Below are positions 1-9,408 of a stretch of DNA of 38,430 bases, in pieces. Numbering within the stretch: position 1 is the stretch's first letter; every line of letters begins with the position of its first letter. A model generated the notes under the pieces. It was given only the letters and a program-made list of their open reading frames with translations. It was not told the origin of the DNA and did no database searches. This DNA comes from Thermosynechococcus sp. M46_R2017_013 (GTDB lineage Bacteria; Cyanobacteriota; Cyanobacteriia; Thermosynechococcales; Thermosynechococcaceae). A program made the position numbers and the translations under genes. The stretch is taken from assembly GCA_015296025.1 (NCBI GenBank), contig DVDZ01000005.1, forward strand, positions 1 to 38,430, given 5' to 3'.

Positions 1-848
1 ATCACCTGCTGTGGCTAGGCCCTTTTTTGGCGGATGTCGGTGCCCAGACGCCTTTTTTCTATATCTTCCGCGAGCGAGAGTACATCTACGATCTGTTTGA
101 AGCGGCAACAGGGATGCGCTTCATCAACAACAACTACTTCCGCATAGGGGGAGTGGCCGCTGACCTCACCTATGGCTGGGTAACCAAGTGCCGTGATTTT
201 TGTGATTACTTCCTGCCCAAGGTGGATGAGTACGAGCGCCTCATCACCAACAACCCTATCTTTGTACGGCGCTTACAGGGTGTGGGCAAAATTAGTCGTG
301 AGGATGCCATCAATTGGGGGCTATCTGGGCCAATGCTCCGTGCCTCCGGGGTGAAGTGGGATCTGCGCAAGGTGGATCACTACGAGTGTTATGACGACTT
401 TGACTGGGATGTACCCGTGGCCACAGAAGGCGATTGCCTTGCCCGCTATATTGTCCGTATTCAAGAAATGCGCGAATCGGTGAAGATCATTCGCCAAGCC
501 TTGGATGGCCTCCCTGGCGGTCCCTACGAAAACCTAGAAGCCAAGCGAATGCTAGAGGGCGCCAAGTCAGAGTGGAATAGCTTCGACTACCAGTACCTTG
601 GCAAAAAGCTTGCCCCCACGTTCAAGATTCCCAAAGGGGAGCACTATGTGCGCGTTGAATCGGGGAAAGGGGAGCTAGGGATTTACCTGATTGGGGACGA
701 TAACGTCTTCCCTTGGCGCTGGAAGATTCGACCACCAGATTTTAACAATCTGCAAGTGCTGCCACAGTTGCTGAAGGGAATGAAAGTGGCGGATATTGTT
801 GCTATCCTTGGCAGTATCGATGTGATTATGGGATCTGTTGATCGCTAG
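1..848 (+). CDS. ndhH: NAD(P)H-quinone oxidoreductase subunit H (NdhH), 3' part only
   Basis: Subunit of the peripheral arm of cyanobacterial NDH-1, the thylakoid complex I-like enzyme used in respiration and cyclic electron flow around photosystem I; homologous to the 49-kDa subunit of complex I. The frame is open from nucleotide 3 ([20 protein letters not shown]), so the TTG start proposed by the ORF track at 27 is not real and the gene begins outside the window. About 281 of the usual roughly 394 residues are present. The C-terminus is typical: the '[16 protein letters not shown]' stretch and the final [10 protein letters not shown]. The stop lies a few bases ahead of the redoxin gene. Identification is very secure from motif recall. 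Confidence 0.97.
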   Translation, partial: HLLWLGPFLADVGAQTPFFYIFREREYIYDLFEAATGMRFINNNYFRIGGVAADLTYGWVTKCRDFCDYFLPKVDEYERLITNNPIFVRRLQGVGKISREDAINWGLSGPMLRASGVKWDLRKVDHYECYDDFDWDVPVATEGDCLARYIVRIQEMRESVKIIRQALDGLPGGPYENLEAKRMLEGAKSEWNSFDYQYLGKKLAPTFKIPKGEHYVRVESGKGELGIYLIGDDNVFPWRWKIRPPDFNNLQVLPQLLKGMKVADIVAILGSIDVIMGSVDR

Positions 849-889
849 AAAATGTGCTGCAACTTTTTATGCCACAAGGGGAGGCAGCT

Positions 890-1480
890 ATGGCTGTACA
901 ACGATTATTCTTCACCTCCACAAACTTCAGCGGCCTCTTGAATGACCGGTTTTGGCAAAATGTATGGCCACTGCCGCCCCAAAATCAATTGAAACGAGGT
1001 GCGCTGGTTCCCGATGGGGAATTACCCGCTGTAGGCTTGAACACGCCTGTACGCCTTTCGGCTGTGTGGCAAGAGCAACCGCTTCTGCTGGTGTTTACTC
1101 GTATCTTTACAGAGCATCAATACTGCCCACTGTGTTATCCCTATCTCAAAACCTTGAATGAAAACTATGAGACGTTTCAAGGCAAAGGAGTGGCTGTACT
1201 GGTGGTGACTAGTACTGATGCCCAGCAAAGCGAGAAAGTTAAGACAGATATGGGCTTAAAGATGCCTCTGCTCTATGACCCCAGTTGCCACCTCTTTCGT
1301 CAGTACCGCACTGGCCAAGCCTTGGGGGCACCGCTACCTGCGCAGTTTCTGATTGATCGAGAAGGCAAGCTCCGCTACAAGCATCTCTTCTCATTTCTAG
1401 AACCCAATGCTGCCCTAGGGCGCTTGTTTCAGGAAATTGATGTTTTAGTTAATGGGGCAACAGTCGCCCCAGCAGCCTAG
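890..1480 (+). CDS. Thioredoxin-fold redoxin (AhpC/TSA-like)
   Basis: Predicted soluble peroxiredoxin/thioredoxin-like protein of 196 residues. A C-P-L-C pair (about C79/C82) sits where a redoxin active site is expected, after the hydrophobic strand PLLLVFTRIF. Then come a helix, the strand VAVLVVTST, the segment LLYDPSCHLFRQY and the strand PAQFLIDREGKLRY, in the usual order for the AhpC/TSA fold. The track opens at a GTG (854), but an AGGGGAGG Shine-Dalgarno lies just upstream of ATG 890, so I choose MAVQRLFF. It follows ndhH by about 40 bases on the same strand and may share its transcript. Substrate unknown: a reductant-linked peroxidase or a thiol-disulfide protein are both possible. Confidence 0.75.
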   Translation: MAVQRLFFTSTNFSGLLNDRFWQNVWPLPPQNQLKRGALVPDGELPAVGLNTPVRLSAVWQEQPLLLVFTRIFTEHQYCPLCYPYLKTLNENYETFQGKGVAVLVVTSTDAQQSEKVKTDMGLKMPLLYDPSCHLFRQYRTGQALGAPLPAQFLIDREGKLRYKHLFSFLEPNAALGRLFQEIDVLVNGATVAPAA

Positions 1481-1518
1481 GGGCATCAAAACTCGCTAGG
1501 ATAATAAGGTATCTTTTT

Positions 1519-1592
1519 GGGGCTGTAGCTCAGTCGGATAGAGCGAGCGCCTCCTAAGCGCTAGGCCGTGCGTTCAAATCGCACCAGTCCCG
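1519..1592 (+). tRNA. trnR-CCU: tRNA-Arg (anticodon CCU)
   Basis: Complete cloverleaf. The acceptor GGGGCTG pairs with CAGTCCC with one G-T wobble. The D-arm is GCTC/GAGC. The anticodon stem AGCGC/GCGCT encloses loop CTCCTAA, giving CCU. The T-arm GTGCG-TTCAAAT-CGCAC closes correctly and the discriminator is G. CCA is not encoded. It reads AGG codons. Confidence 0.96.
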
Positions 1593-1608
1593 TTCTTACC
1601 CTTAAAAT

Positions 1609-1625
1609 AAAAAGCAAATCTTTTT
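1609..1625 (+). terminator. Possible weak A/T-rich terminator after tRNA-Arg
   Basis: AAAAAG-CAAAT-CTTTTT forms a six-pair A/T-rich hairpin ending in a T-run about 17 bases past the tRNA. It is weak for an intrinsic terminator and may be coincidental. Confidence 0.3.
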
Positions 1626-1643
1626 GCCGTTAGTTTTGCAACT

Positions 1644-3032
1644 GTGATAGAGCGATCGCCCCCGAATTCTCTCCTAAGGGAACTTCAAGGCACAATTGAG
1701 GACCTTGAGGACTATCAAAGCGCCCTGAGCTATCAAGCCGCCAAGCGTGCCCTTGAAAAATTACTGCTCGAATGCAAAGCTACTGGAACTGAAAAAGCTC
1801 CCCTTGCCCGCGCGATCGCTGATCTTGAAGAAATGCTCGACAAACTCCACCACGGTGTGGTGCACATTGCTGTCTTTGGCATGGTGGGGCGGGGAAAATC
1901 TTCCCTGTTGAATGCGCTGCTGGGGGAACCCTACTTTGCCACAGGTCCTATTCATGGTGTCACTCAAGAAGAAAGCAGTGTTCTTTGGCAAATCTCTGCA
2001 GCCCAGCGGGGCAATCCTATTCGCCTGATTGATACCCCCGGGTTGGACGAAGTCAATGGGGCAGCACGGGAACAGCTAGCGCGGGAGGTGGCTGCCCAAG
2101 CGGATTTGATTCTCTTTGTGATTGCCGGAGACTTGACCCGTCTCGAATACCAAGCCCTCAGTGAGTTACGGCAGGCAGGAAAGCCAATGATTCTGGTCTT
2201 TAACAAAGTGGATCAGTATCCGGAGGCCGATCGCGAGGCGATTTATATTAAAATCCGCGATGAACGTGTCAAAGCACTTCTTTCCCCCGAAGAAATTGTC
2301 ATGGTGGCAGCAGCCCCCCTTGTGCCCCAAGTGCAGCGGGATAGCCAAGGACGGGTTCAGGTGAAAATGACCGTTGGTGCTCCCCAAGTGGAACCCCTAA
2401 AACAAAAGATCTTGGAAGTGCTACAGCGGGAAGGGAAAGCCCTGATTGCCCTCAATTCAATGCTCTTTGCCAACAAGGTGAGTGAAGAATTGGCCCGCTA
2501 CAAGCTGGCCTTGCGAGATCAGGAGGCCAACCAACTGATTTGGAAAGGAGCAGTGACCAAGGCGCTGGCGATCGCCCTTAACCCCATCACCGTGCTGGAT
2601 ATGGTCAGCAGTGCTGTTATTGACTTGACGACAATTCAACTGCTCTCGCGGCTGTACGACATTGAACTCACAGACGCAGGCGCCAAGGATCTGCTCCAAA
2701 CCATTGCCCTTGCCATGGGCAGCATTAGCTTAGGGGAATTTGCCGTCAATTTGGGACTGAGTTCCCTCAAAGGACTATTGGGATTGGCTACCCCTGTAAG
2801 CGGCGGCATTGCCCTTGGCCCTTACCTCTCTGTGGCTATGACCCAAGCAGGGATTGCTGGCTTGTCTTCCTACACGATGGGGCAAGTGGCCAAAACCTAC
2901 TTTGCCAACGGTGCAGGCTGGGGTTCTGCAGGGCCAAAAACCGTCGTCCGGCAAATCCTCAGTCAACTGGATCAGCGCCATATCCTCAATCGGCTGAAGT
3001 TGGAAATTCAGCAGCAGTTGTACCCCAGTTGA
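1644..3032 (+). CDS. Era/dynamin-like GTPase with DUF697-type membrane-associated tail
   Basis: P-loop GTPase of 462 residues. The N-terminal 75 residues look helical. The G domain shows G1 GMVGRGKSS (about 79-87), a probable G2 threonine in HGVTQEESS, G3 DTPGL (about 130-134) and G4 NKVD (about 187-190). From roughly residue 300 the protein is hydrophobic and glycine-rich with segments such as ALAMGSISLGEFAVNLGLSSL, resembling the DUF697 tails of cyanobacterial and plastid GTPases thought to contact membranes. The start is a GTG at 1644; no clear ribosome site was found. The 3' end overlaps the convergent sugar-kinase gene by 47 bases. The precise role is unknown; a membrane or ribosome-linked switch is an inference only. 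Confidence 0.85.
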   Translation: MIERSPPNSLLRELQGTIEDLEDYQSALSYQAAKRALEKLLLECKATGTEKAPLARAIADLEEMLDKLHHGVVHIAVFGMVGRGKSSLLNALLGEPYFATGPIHGVTQEESSVLWQISAAQRGNPIRLIDTPGLDEVNGAAREQLAREVAAQADLILFVIAGDLTRLEYQALSELRQAGKPMILVFNKVDQYPEADREAIYIKIRDERVKALLSPEEIVMVAAAPLVPQVQRDSQGRVQVKMTVGAPQVEPLKQKILEVLQREGKALIALNSMLFANKVSEELARYKLALRDQEANQLIWKGAVTKALAIALNPITVLDMVSSAVIDLTTIQLLSRLYDIELTDAGAKDLLQTIALAMGSISLGEFAVNLGLSSLKGLLGLATPVSGGIALGPYLSVAMTQAGIAGLSSYTMGQVAKTYFANGAGWGSAGPKTVVRQILSQLDQRHILNRLKLEIQQQLYPS

Positions 3033-4266
3033 GCGTTCCTTGGGCAAGACGGGCTGCCCCATAGGCGGCCTCAGTGTGAGGTGAAATGGCCACCGGCACC
3101 CTTAGGTATTGCTGACGCAGCGCTAACCATGCTCGATTACGCGCACCCCCTCCAGCTGTCCAAACCCGTTTTAGGGGTGAGGCACCCAAATGCTGTAATT
3201 GTGTATAGCCTTGGGCTTCAATGCGACTTAGACTTTCAAGGAGTCCCTGCAAAAAGAGGCGAGGGTCTTCAGGTCGTGGCTCTAGGCGAGGTTCTAGGTG
3301 GGGATCGTTAATGGGGAAGCGTTCACCCCGCTTTAGCAGGGGATAGTAGTCCAAGCCAGTGGGCTGATTGACATCTATTTGGGCACTGAGGCGTTCTAAT
3401 TCCTCTGGGCTAAAAAACTGCGCTAAAATAGCTGCCCCACAGTTGGAGGCGCCCCCCACCAGCCAGCGATCGCCCAAGCGATGACTATAGATGCCTGTTG
3501 CTAAATCCTCTACCCTAGAGGCACTCAAAAGCTTCAGCACAAGGGTTGATCCCAAGGATGTTACCGCCTCGCCCACCTCAGAGGCACCACTGGCTAAAAA
3601 GGCAGCAATGCTATCGGTGGTACCGGCACACACTTGGCACTCTGGAGACAGGCCTAAGTCCGTTGCCGTCACCTTTCCTAGAACCGTACCGGGGGGAACG
3701 ACCTTAGGGAGTAGAGGCTGTAACGGCGCAAGCAGCGGGTGGTTCAACCAGTCAGGGTAAGCTTCCTTTGCCGCGTCATACCCCAACTTCAGGGCATTGT
3801 GCCAGTCGGAAATCCCCAGTTGACCGTGGAGCAAAAAGGCCAGCCAGTCCGCTTGATGTACCAAAACAGCACCGGCGGTTGGATAGTGGCTTTGGAGCCA
3901 CAACAGCTTGGCTAGACTACTCGTAGCACTGAGGACAAGGTGATCTGCGGCTAAAATCTGCCGTAGCGGTTGAAGGTGAGCTTGGGCGCGATCGTCGTTG
4001 TAAAGAAGAACAGGTGAGCAGGGTTGCCCCTGAGCATCACAGAGGAAAACGGTACTAGAGGTGGCATCAATGGCAATCCGCTGAATTTGCTGACGAATAG
4101 CCCTCGGAATATCGAAAGTCAATGCCCGTAGCGTCGCTGCCCATTCTTGGGGCTGATCGGGTTGGTGAAGCGGACGACGGGATGTGGCCAGAATGTTGCC
4201 TTCAGGATCAATGGCGATCGCCCGCGCCCCTGAGGTACCAAAATCAATCCCCAAGGTGGTAGTCAT
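2986..4266 (-). CDS. FGGY-family carbohydrate kinase (xylulokinase/ribulokinase-like)
   Basis: ATP-dependent sugar kinase of the FGGY/actin-like fold, about 426 residues. The N-terminal phosphate loop is LGIDFGTSGARAIAID. The substrate-side segment is IDATSSTVFLCDAQG followed by LLYNDDRA. The catalytic-aspartate motif is AGTTDSIAAF, and the C-terminal adenosine motif is AGGGARNRAWLALRQ. This shape matches the short cyanobacterial kinases related to plant XK-1, for which D-ribulose has been proposed as substrate; D-xylulose is the alternative. The track opens at TTG 4272, but ATG 4266 (MTTTLGIDFG) fits the family better. It lies a few bases downstream of crr6, so it is probably the last gene of an nfuA-crr6-kinase operon. 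Confidence 0.85.
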   Translation of the reverse strand: MTTTLGIDFGTSGARAIAIDPEGNILATSRRPLHQPDQPQEWAATLRALTFDIPRAIRQQIQRIAIDATSSTVFLCDAQGQPCSPVLLYNDDRAQAHLQPLRQILAADHLVLSATSSLAKLLWLQSHYPTAGAVLVHQADWLAFLLHGQLGISDWHNALKLGYDAAKEAYPDWLNHPLLAPLQPLLPKVVPPGTVLGKVTATDLGLSPECQVCAGTTDSIAAFLASGASEVGEAVTSLGSTLVLKLLSASRVEDLATGIYSHRLGDRWLVGGASNCGAAILAQFFSPEELERLSAQIDVNQPTGLDYYPLLKRGERFPINDPHLEPRLEPRPEDPRLFLQGLLESLSRIEAQGYTQLQHLGASPLKRVWTAGGGARNRAWLALRQQYLRVPVAISPHTEAAYGAARLAQGTLNWGTTAAEFPTSAD

Positions 4267-4275
4267 CGCCAATAA

Positions 4276-4755
4276 CTATTGCAGCAGCGTAAAGAGCTGG
4301 CTATCCAGCTCATAACCAAACATGGCAGCCATTCCCTTGATCTTTTCAGCCGCAGGATAGCCCTGTCCCTGAAGCCACTGCCAAAGGGTAAACACCTTAG
4401 TCATTACAAAAATATCGAGGGCTTGCGGGTTGAAGATAATGCCCTGCTGCGGATGAAATTCGTGGGGTACGAGCATTGCCCCATAACGCACGAGTTCTCC
4501 CACCGACCAATCCAGTACGTAGGGCAGCCATGGGTAGGAGACATCGGCACGAATGAACCAGAGGCGCACGGGTGGCAATTCCGAAAGTTCTAGATCAGGT
4601 GCATCCGCTGGCCGGGGATAGTCAATCTTAAAGCGCAGGGCTTGGTGATGCTCTAAAAGCCGCTGCTGTGCAATTAGGGGATTGAGGACATTTTGCAGGG
4701 GAGATAAGTCCAGACGATCAATCTGATCTGGTGTTAACTCGATCGCGATCGCCAC
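4276..4755 (-). CDS. CRR6-like NDH-1 assembly factor (DUF1817)
   Basis: Soluble protein of 159 residues resembling the CRR6 (chlororespiratory reduction 6) family, which in plants and cyanobacteria assists maturation of the NDH-1 peripheral arm, specifically around NdhI. Recognised from the pattern VRLWFIRADVSYPWLPYVLDW, then ELVRYGAMLVPHEFH, then FNPQALDIFVMTKVF, together with the typical length. The start is a GTG at 4755 whose first codons run through two overlapping GATCGC repeats. The gene is about 28 bases downstream of nfuA, an Fe-S carrier gene; NdhI carries two 4Fe-4S clusters, so the pairing makes functional sense. ndhH is also nearby but on the other strand. Confidence 0.8.
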   Translation of the reverse strand: MAIAIELTPDQIDRLDLSPLQNVLNPLIAQQRLLEHHQALRFKIDYPRPADAPDLELSELPPVRLWFIRADVSYPWLPYVLDWSVGELVRYGAMLVPHEFHPQQGIIFNPQALDIFVMTKVFTLWQWLQGQGYPAAEKIKGMAAMFGYELDSQLFTLLQ

Positions 4756-4783
4756 TCTCTATCTCTCCCCAGCAGCTAGTAAC

Positions 4784-5026
4784 TTAGAGAACCTGCTGGA
4801 CTTCAGCAATTTCGGGAATGGATTCCTTTAATTTGCGCTCAATGCCCATGCGTAGCGTCATCATTGAACTGGGGCAGGAACCGCAGGCACCCTGTAACCG
4901 TAGCCGTACCACAGGTCCTTCAATTTCCACAAGTTCGACATTACCGCCATCGGCCATTAGATAGGGGCGGAGTTCATCAAGGACTTTTTCGACGTTTTCT
5001 TGACTCAATTCAAGGGTTGCAGCCAT
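4784..5026 (-). CDS. nfuA: NifU C-terminal-type Fe-S scaffold/carrier protein
   Basis: Small Nfu-domain protein (80 residues) that assembles or transfers 4Fe-4S clusters. It contains [20 protein letters not shown] followed by the cluster-binding CGSC (about C48 and C51) in GACGSCPSS. The family in cyanobacteria is typically 75-80 residues and essential for photosystem I Fe-S assembly. The track extends 11 residues upstream to 5059. I prefer ATG 5026 (MAATLELSQ) because AAGGA lies about eight bases ahead of it and the family length agrees. First gene of the leftward nfuA-crr6-kinase cluster, divergent from efp. Confidence 0.93.
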   Translation of the reverse strand: MAATLELSQENVEKVLDELRPYLMADGGNVELVEIEGPVVRLRLQGACGSCPSSMMTLRMGIERKLKESIPEIAEVQQVL

Positions 5027-5206
5027 TGTTACTGTCCTTGGCATATCGTTCACATTCATCCTTAGTTTAGCATTTACAGGAGCGATCGCCCCTTGGGAAT
5101 TGCAAAGGGTGGCAATGGATCTGGCTCTAGGGAAATCTCTTAAACAGTGTTAGGAACAGCAACGCTCAAGGATACAATATTAGCTTGGTGAACTGCACGG
5201 TAGGAC

Positions 5207-5764
5207 ATGATTTCCAGTAATGATTTTCGCCCCGGTGTAAGTATTGAGCTTGATGGTGCCGTTTGGCGAGTCGTTGAGTTTTTGCACGTCAAACCGGGTA
5301 AAGGCTCGGCCTTTGTGCGTACAAAGCTAAAGAATGTGCAAACGGGCAACGTGATTGAGCGCACATTCCGTGCTGGCGAGACCGTTCCCCAAGCCACCCT
5401 TGAAAAACGCACGATGCAGCATACCTATAAAGACGGTGAAGACTATGTCTTTATGGACATGGAAAGTTATGAAGAGGCTCGCCTCACCGCTGCCCAAATT
5501 GGCGATCGCGCCAAGTATCTTAAAGAAGGCATGGAAGTCAATATCGTTAAATGGGGTGAGCAAGTGCTTGAGGTAGAGCTACCCAACTCCGTTGTTTTAG
5601 AAGTGGTGCAAACCGATCCGGGGGTCAAAGGGGATACCGCCACTGGTGGATCAAAACCCGCCATTGTCGAAACCGGTGCCCAAGTCATGGTACCGTTGTT
5701 TATCTCCGTAGGCGAGCGGATTCGCATTGATACTCGCTCAGATACGTATCTTGGCCGCGAATAG
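5207..5764 (+). CDS. efp: Translation elongation factor P
   Basis: EF-P, 185 residues, relieves ribosome stalling at polyproline stretches by binding between the P and E sites. Three beta-barrel domains are recognisable. Domain I carries the tip loop [10 protein letters not shown], with K32 at the position modified in some bacteria. Domain II has the [15 protein letters not shown] signature. The last domain ends in [21 protein letters not shown] lies close to the ATG. The stop is five bases ahead of accB, an arrangement I recall as conserved in cyanobacteria. Confidence 0.98.
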   Translation: MISSNDFRPGVSIELDGAVWRVVEFLHVKPGKGSAFVRTKLKNVQTGNVIERTFRAGETVPQATLEKRTMQHTYKDGEDYVFMDMESYEEARLTAAQIGDRAKYLKEGMEVNIVKWGEQVLEVELPNSVVLEVVQTDPGVKGDTATGGSKPAIVETGAQVMVPLFISVGERIRIDTRSDTYLGRE

Positions 5765-5769
5765 GAGTA

Positions 5770-6255
5770 ATGGGTGTGGAGCTTGACCTCAACCAAGTGC
5801 GCGAACTGCTATTAATGTTTGACCAAACCAGCGTCACTGAACTCAGCCTTAAGAGTGGCGAACTGGAACTACAACTCCGTAAGCGTGAGCAGATCAGTAG
5901 TAATGCCCCTGTGGTTGTGGCTCCAGCTCCTCCCTCGGCCATCACCCCCACCCCTGCCCCTGCTCCACCTGTGACCCCCGATCCAGAACCAACGCCACCC
6001 CCTGCTAACCGCAAAACCGTGGATATTGTGGCGCCAATGGTAGGAACGTTTTATCGTGCCCCCGCTCCCGATGAACCCCCCTTTGTCGAAGTGGGCGACA
6101 TAGTTAAAAAAGGCCAAGTGGTTTGCATCATTGAAGCCATGAAGCTGATGAACGAAATTGAAGCCGAAGTCAATGGCCAAGTGGTGGAAATTCTGGTGCA
6201 AAATGCTGAACCAATTGAGTACGGTCAAACCTTAATGCGCATTTTGCCTAACTAA
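5770..6255 (+). CDS. accB: Biotin carboxyl carrier protein of acetyl-CoA carboxylase
   Basis: Carries the biotin moved between biotin carboxylase (AccC) and the AccA/AccD carboxyltransferase in the first step of fatty-acid synthesis. 161 residues: an N-terminal region, a proline/alanine-rich linker (about 46-80), then the biotinyl domain beginning VAPMVGTFYRAP and containing the acceptor EAMKLMNEIE with K125. The efp stop codon sits inside its GGAG ribosome site, so translation is probably coupled. accA is in this same window, in the alkane operon, on the opposite strand. Confidence 0.98.
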   Translation: MGVELDLNQVRELLLMFDQTSVTELSLKSGELELQLRKREQISSNAPVVVAPAPPSAITPTPAPAPPVTPDPEPTPPPANRKTVDIVAPMVGTFYRAPAPDEPPFVEVGDIVKKGQVVCIIEAMKLMNEIEAEVNGQVVEILVQNAEPIEYGQTLMRILPN

Positions 6256-6303
6256 ATAGATATTGTTTGGTAGCAAAAAGAGGCAGGTACTAGTTGCAAA
6301 GAT

Positions 6304-6462
6304 ATGTTAAGCATTGAGGAGTTTAAGACCAATAATTCAATGCTTTCAAGTCTTCGCGCTCTTGCCGAGACCCTAATTGAAAAATTAAAATTTAGGAATA
6401 TCTACCACCACTGCCCGACGAGGTTGGCCTGTGCAAGCAACTGGAGCATACATTCTTATTGA
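6304..6462 (+). other. Possible small upstream ORF overlapping the ilvB start
   Basis: An ATG at 6304 opens a 52-codon frame (MLSIEEFKTNNSMLSSLRAL and onward) that runs past the ilvB GTG in another frame. No strong ribosome site and no obvious run of branched-chain codons, so an attenuation leader peptide is possible but unproven. Confidence 0.2.
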
Positions 6463-8239
6463 TACCCTATGCCGTCACGGCGTTAAGCATGTTTTTGGCT
6501 ATCCCGGTGGAGCAATTTTACCAATTTACGATGAACTTTATCGTGCTGAGTCCCAGGGAATGATTCAGCACATTTTGGTGCGCCACGAACAGGGGGCAGC
6601 CCACGCCGCTGATGGCTACGCCCGTGCCACAGGCCAAGTGGGAGTTTGTTTTGGCACTTCAGGACCAGGGGCAACCAATTTAGTGACAGGCATTGCCACC
6701 GCCCACATGGACTCCATTCCCCTGCTGGTGATCACGGGTCAAGTGCCTCGCTCTGCCATTGGCACCGATGCCTTTCAGGAAACAGATATTTTTGGCATTA
6801 CCCTGCCTATTGTCAAGCACTCCTATGTCGTGCGCGCCGCCAAGGAGATGGCACGCATTATTACTGAGGCGATCTACATTGCCACCACCGGTCGCCCAGG
6901 GCCTGTGCTTGTGGATATTCCCAAGGATGTGGGACTAGAAGTCTGTGAGTACGAACCCCTCGAGCCGGGTCAGGTCAAGCTGCGGGGCTACCGTCCCACC
7001 ATTCGCGGCAATGCCCGTCAAGTTGCCCAAGCTGTTCAACTGATTCGTGAGGCCAAACGCCCCTTACTTTATGTGGGGGGGGGCGCAATTACAGCGGGCG
7101 CCCATGAAGAAGTGCTCAAATTAGCAGAGCTATTCCAGATTCCTGTAACCACAACCCTGATGGGGAAGGGGGCATTTCCTGAGTCTCATCCCCTTTCTGT
7201 GGGCATGCTGGGAATGCATGGCACTGCCTATGCCAACTTTGCCGTCAGTGAATGTGATCTGCTCATTGCTGTGGGGGCGCGGTTTGACGATCGCGTAACG
7301 GGTAAGCTCGACGAATTTGCTGCCCGTGCCAAGGTAATTCACATTGACATTGATCCTGCGGAAGTGGGCAAAAACCGTGTGCCTGATGTGCCAATTGTGG
7401 GTAGTGTTAAACCCGTCCTCCAGCAACTACTCAAGCATATTGAAGAGAGTGGTGAAGCCGTTGTACCCGCCACCCAAGCTTGGCTAGAGCGGATTAAGGT
7501 CTGGAAAGAGGATTATCCCCTCGTTGTCCCCCAACCTAGTGGTGAACTCTCGCCCCAAGAGGTGATTGTTGCCTTTGGTCGTCATGCCCCCGATGCCTAC
7601 TACACCACCGATGTGGGTCAACACCAGATGTGGGCGGCACAATTCCTGAAAAATGGCCCTCGGCGTTGGATTTCCAGTGCGGGCCTAGGCACAATGGGCT
7701 TTGGTCTGCCGGCGGCAATGGGAGTGAAAGTGGCACGGCCAGATCAACAGGTGATTTGTATTAGCGGCGATGCCAGTTTCCAGATGAATTCCCAAGAGTT
7801 GGCAACACTGGCTCAATATGGTATTGCCGTCAAGACGGTGATTATTAACAATTTCTGGCAGGGAATGGTGCGGCAGTGGCAACAGGCTTTCTACGAGGAA
7901 CGCTACTCCCATTCCAATATGGCCAAGGGGATGCCCGATTTTGTGAAATTGGCGGAAGCCTACGGGATTAGGGGGTTGCGGGTGAGCGATCGCCACAATT
8001 TGGATGCTATTGTCGAAGAGGTCTTAGCCTACGATGGTCCTGTGCTCCTAGATGCCCACGTGACTCGCGACGAAAACTGCTATCCAATGGTTGCCCCTGG
8101 TAAGCCCAATTCGCAAATGCTGGGTTTGCCGGAACGCAAGGTGCTCGAGAAGGCTGCTGAATTGATCTACTGTGCCAACTGTGGGGCAAAAACCATCTCT
8201 ACCCATCGCTTTTGTCCAGAGTGTGGCAGTAAACTCTAA
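6431..8239 (+). CDS. ilvB: Acetolactate synthase large subunit with C-terminal zinc ribbon
   Basis: ThDP enzyme forming acetolactate or acetohydroxybutyrate, the first common step of valine, leucine and isoleucine synthesis. It begins [20 protein letters not shown]. The catalytic glutamate is in [16 protein letters not shown] (about E53), and the ThDP-Mg site spans [15 protein letters not shown] to [12 protein letters not shown] 6431 is the start, with GAGG seven bases ahead and a stop upstream in frame. After the normal end the protein adds [23 protein letters not shown], a C-x2-C-x11-C-x2-C ribbon not found in the E. coli enzyme. A run of nine Gs near 7075 stays in frame. The 3' end overlaps the GHL10 gene by four bases. 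Confidence 0.96.
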   Translation: MQATGAYILIDTLCRHGVKHVFGYPGGAILPIYDELYRAESQGMIQHILVRHEQGAAHAADGYARATGQVGVCFGTSGPGATNLVTGIATAHMDSIPLLVITGQVPRSAIGTDAFQETDIFGITLPIVKHSYVVRAAKEMARIITEAIYIATTGRPGPVLVDIPKDVGLEVCEYEPLEPGQVKLRGYRPTIRGNARQVAQAVQLIREAKRPLLYVGGGAITAGAHEEVLKLAELFQIPVTTTLMGKGAFPESHPLSVGMLGMHGTAYANFAVSECDLLIAVGARFDDRVTGKLDEFAARAKVIHIDIDPAEVGKNRVPDVPIVGSVKPVLQQLLKHIEESGEAVVPATQAWLERIKVWKEDYPLVVPQPSGELSPQEVIVAFGRHAPDAYYTTDVGQHQMWAAQFLKNGPRRWISSAGLGTMGFGLPAAMGVKVARPDQQVICISGDASFQMNSQELATLAQYGIAVKTVIINNFWQGMVRQWQQAFYEERYSHSNMAKGMPDFVKLAEAYGIRGLRVSDRHNLDAIVEEVLAYDGPVLLDAHVTRDENCYPMVAPGKPNSQMLGLPERKVLEKAAELIYCANCGAKTISTHRFCPECGSKL

Positions 8240-9405
8240 ACTTTGGGGCACCCTTGAGCAAACAATCGCCTCGGCAGCGGCTGACGAAAATGAAAGAGAA
8301 TTGCCTGCTGGCGGCGATCGCGGGGTTCAGGGCCTCGCCCCCACAGGGTCTCGAAGGAAAAAAAAGACACGCCTAGCCCTGAGCGCAGGGCAGCCTCTAC
8401 TTTAGCATCCACAAGTTCAATGGGAACAGGATTGGTACGTAGCCCCGTGAGCACACCGACGGCAGTGGGAATTTTTGCTTGAGCATGAAGGATTTCCAGT
8501 TGAGTTAACTGCTGGACAAAGCTGGGAAGATTGTAGCGATAGACTTGAACAACCACTTCATCAAGGAGCTTTAGGGCGACCCACTGCGGCCAGTCTTGGA
8601 GAAAGCTTTGGTACGCCGTCGGCAGTGTGGTTGGTGATAGAGAGAAAATAGCAGTGGGAAATTCCTGTTTCACCCGCTGCCGCAAACGTTGCACAAAAGC
8701 AGTAAGTTTATCCGCACGCCAGCGCATCCAGTCCGGATCGCGGGGATTGTCGGGAACGGGCTTTTTAGTTTCCTGCTGATAGAGGGCACGAGTGTAGTCA
8801 TCATAGCCAAACTCCACTGGCAGACTGAGGTGGTCATCAAACTGTACACCATCCACTGGGTACTGCCGCAGTACTTCAAGAACAATGTTGGTGAGAAATT
8901 CTTGGACTTGGGGATGAAAGGGATTCATCCAAGCTACTTCTCCAGCCGCCGTCAAGCGAGTGGTTTGACCGTTAATTCCGCGGGTGAGCCAGTCGGGATG
9001 GGCAAGGGCGAGTTCTGAGGTTTCTGGCACCATGAAGCCAAATTCAAACCAAGGAATCACCAACAGATGACGGCAGTGAGCTTGCTGTGTCAGTTCTGCG
9101 AGAATGTCGTAATCTTGAATCCCCCGTAGCACAAAGGGCTGGATACCTAGATTTTTGGCCGTGGCACTAGGGAAACTAACATAGCCGGAGTTCCAGACAA
9201 CGGGGTAGAGGGTGTTGAAGTTCAGCCGCTGTAGCTCATTGAGGGCTGCCTGCAACTGAGGGCGATCGCGGAGGATTGGGAAGTCGTTTTTGGTTAGCCA
9301 GACACCGCGGATGAAGGCCGAGTTTTGTGCCTGTATCGGCCAAATCGTCCAACAAAGACTCCAAAAGAAGAGAATGAACAACCACCAAATGCGATGACGC
9401 AGCAT
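8236..9405 (-). CDS. GHL10/DUF187 family glycoside hydrolase-like secreted protein
   Basis: 389 residues. A signal peptide of about 26 residues ([21 protein letters not shown]) predicts export to the periplasm or cell surface. The body is a TIM-barrel-like glycoside hydrolase-like domain: [61 protein letters not shown] and [18 protein letters not shown]. Family members are thought to act on cell-wall or exopolysaccharide material; the substrate is not established. The stop codon interlocks with that of convergent ilvB. Upstream lies the decayed ABC ATPase, and no clear ribosome site could be assigned. Confidence 0.85.
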   Translation of the reverse strand: MLRHRIWWLFILFFWSLCWTIWPIQAQNSAFIRGVWLTKNDFPILRDRPQLQAALNELQRLNFNTLYPVVWNSGYVSFPSATAKNLGIQPFVLRGIQDYDILAELTQQAHCRHLLVIPWFEFGFMVPETSELALAHPDWLTRGINGQTTRLTAAGEVAWMNPFHPQVQEFLTNIVLEVLRQYPVDGVQFDDHLSLPVEFGYDDYTRALYQQETKKPVPDNPRDPDWMRWRADKLTAFVQRLRQRVKQEFPTAIFSLSPTTLPTAYQSFLQDWPQWVALKLLDEVVVQVYRYNLPSFVQQLTQLEILHAQAKIPTAVGVLTGLRTNPVPIELVDAKVEAALRSGLGVSFFSFETLWGRGPEPRDRRQQAILFHFRQPLPRRLFAQGCPKV

Positions 9406-9408
9406 AGG

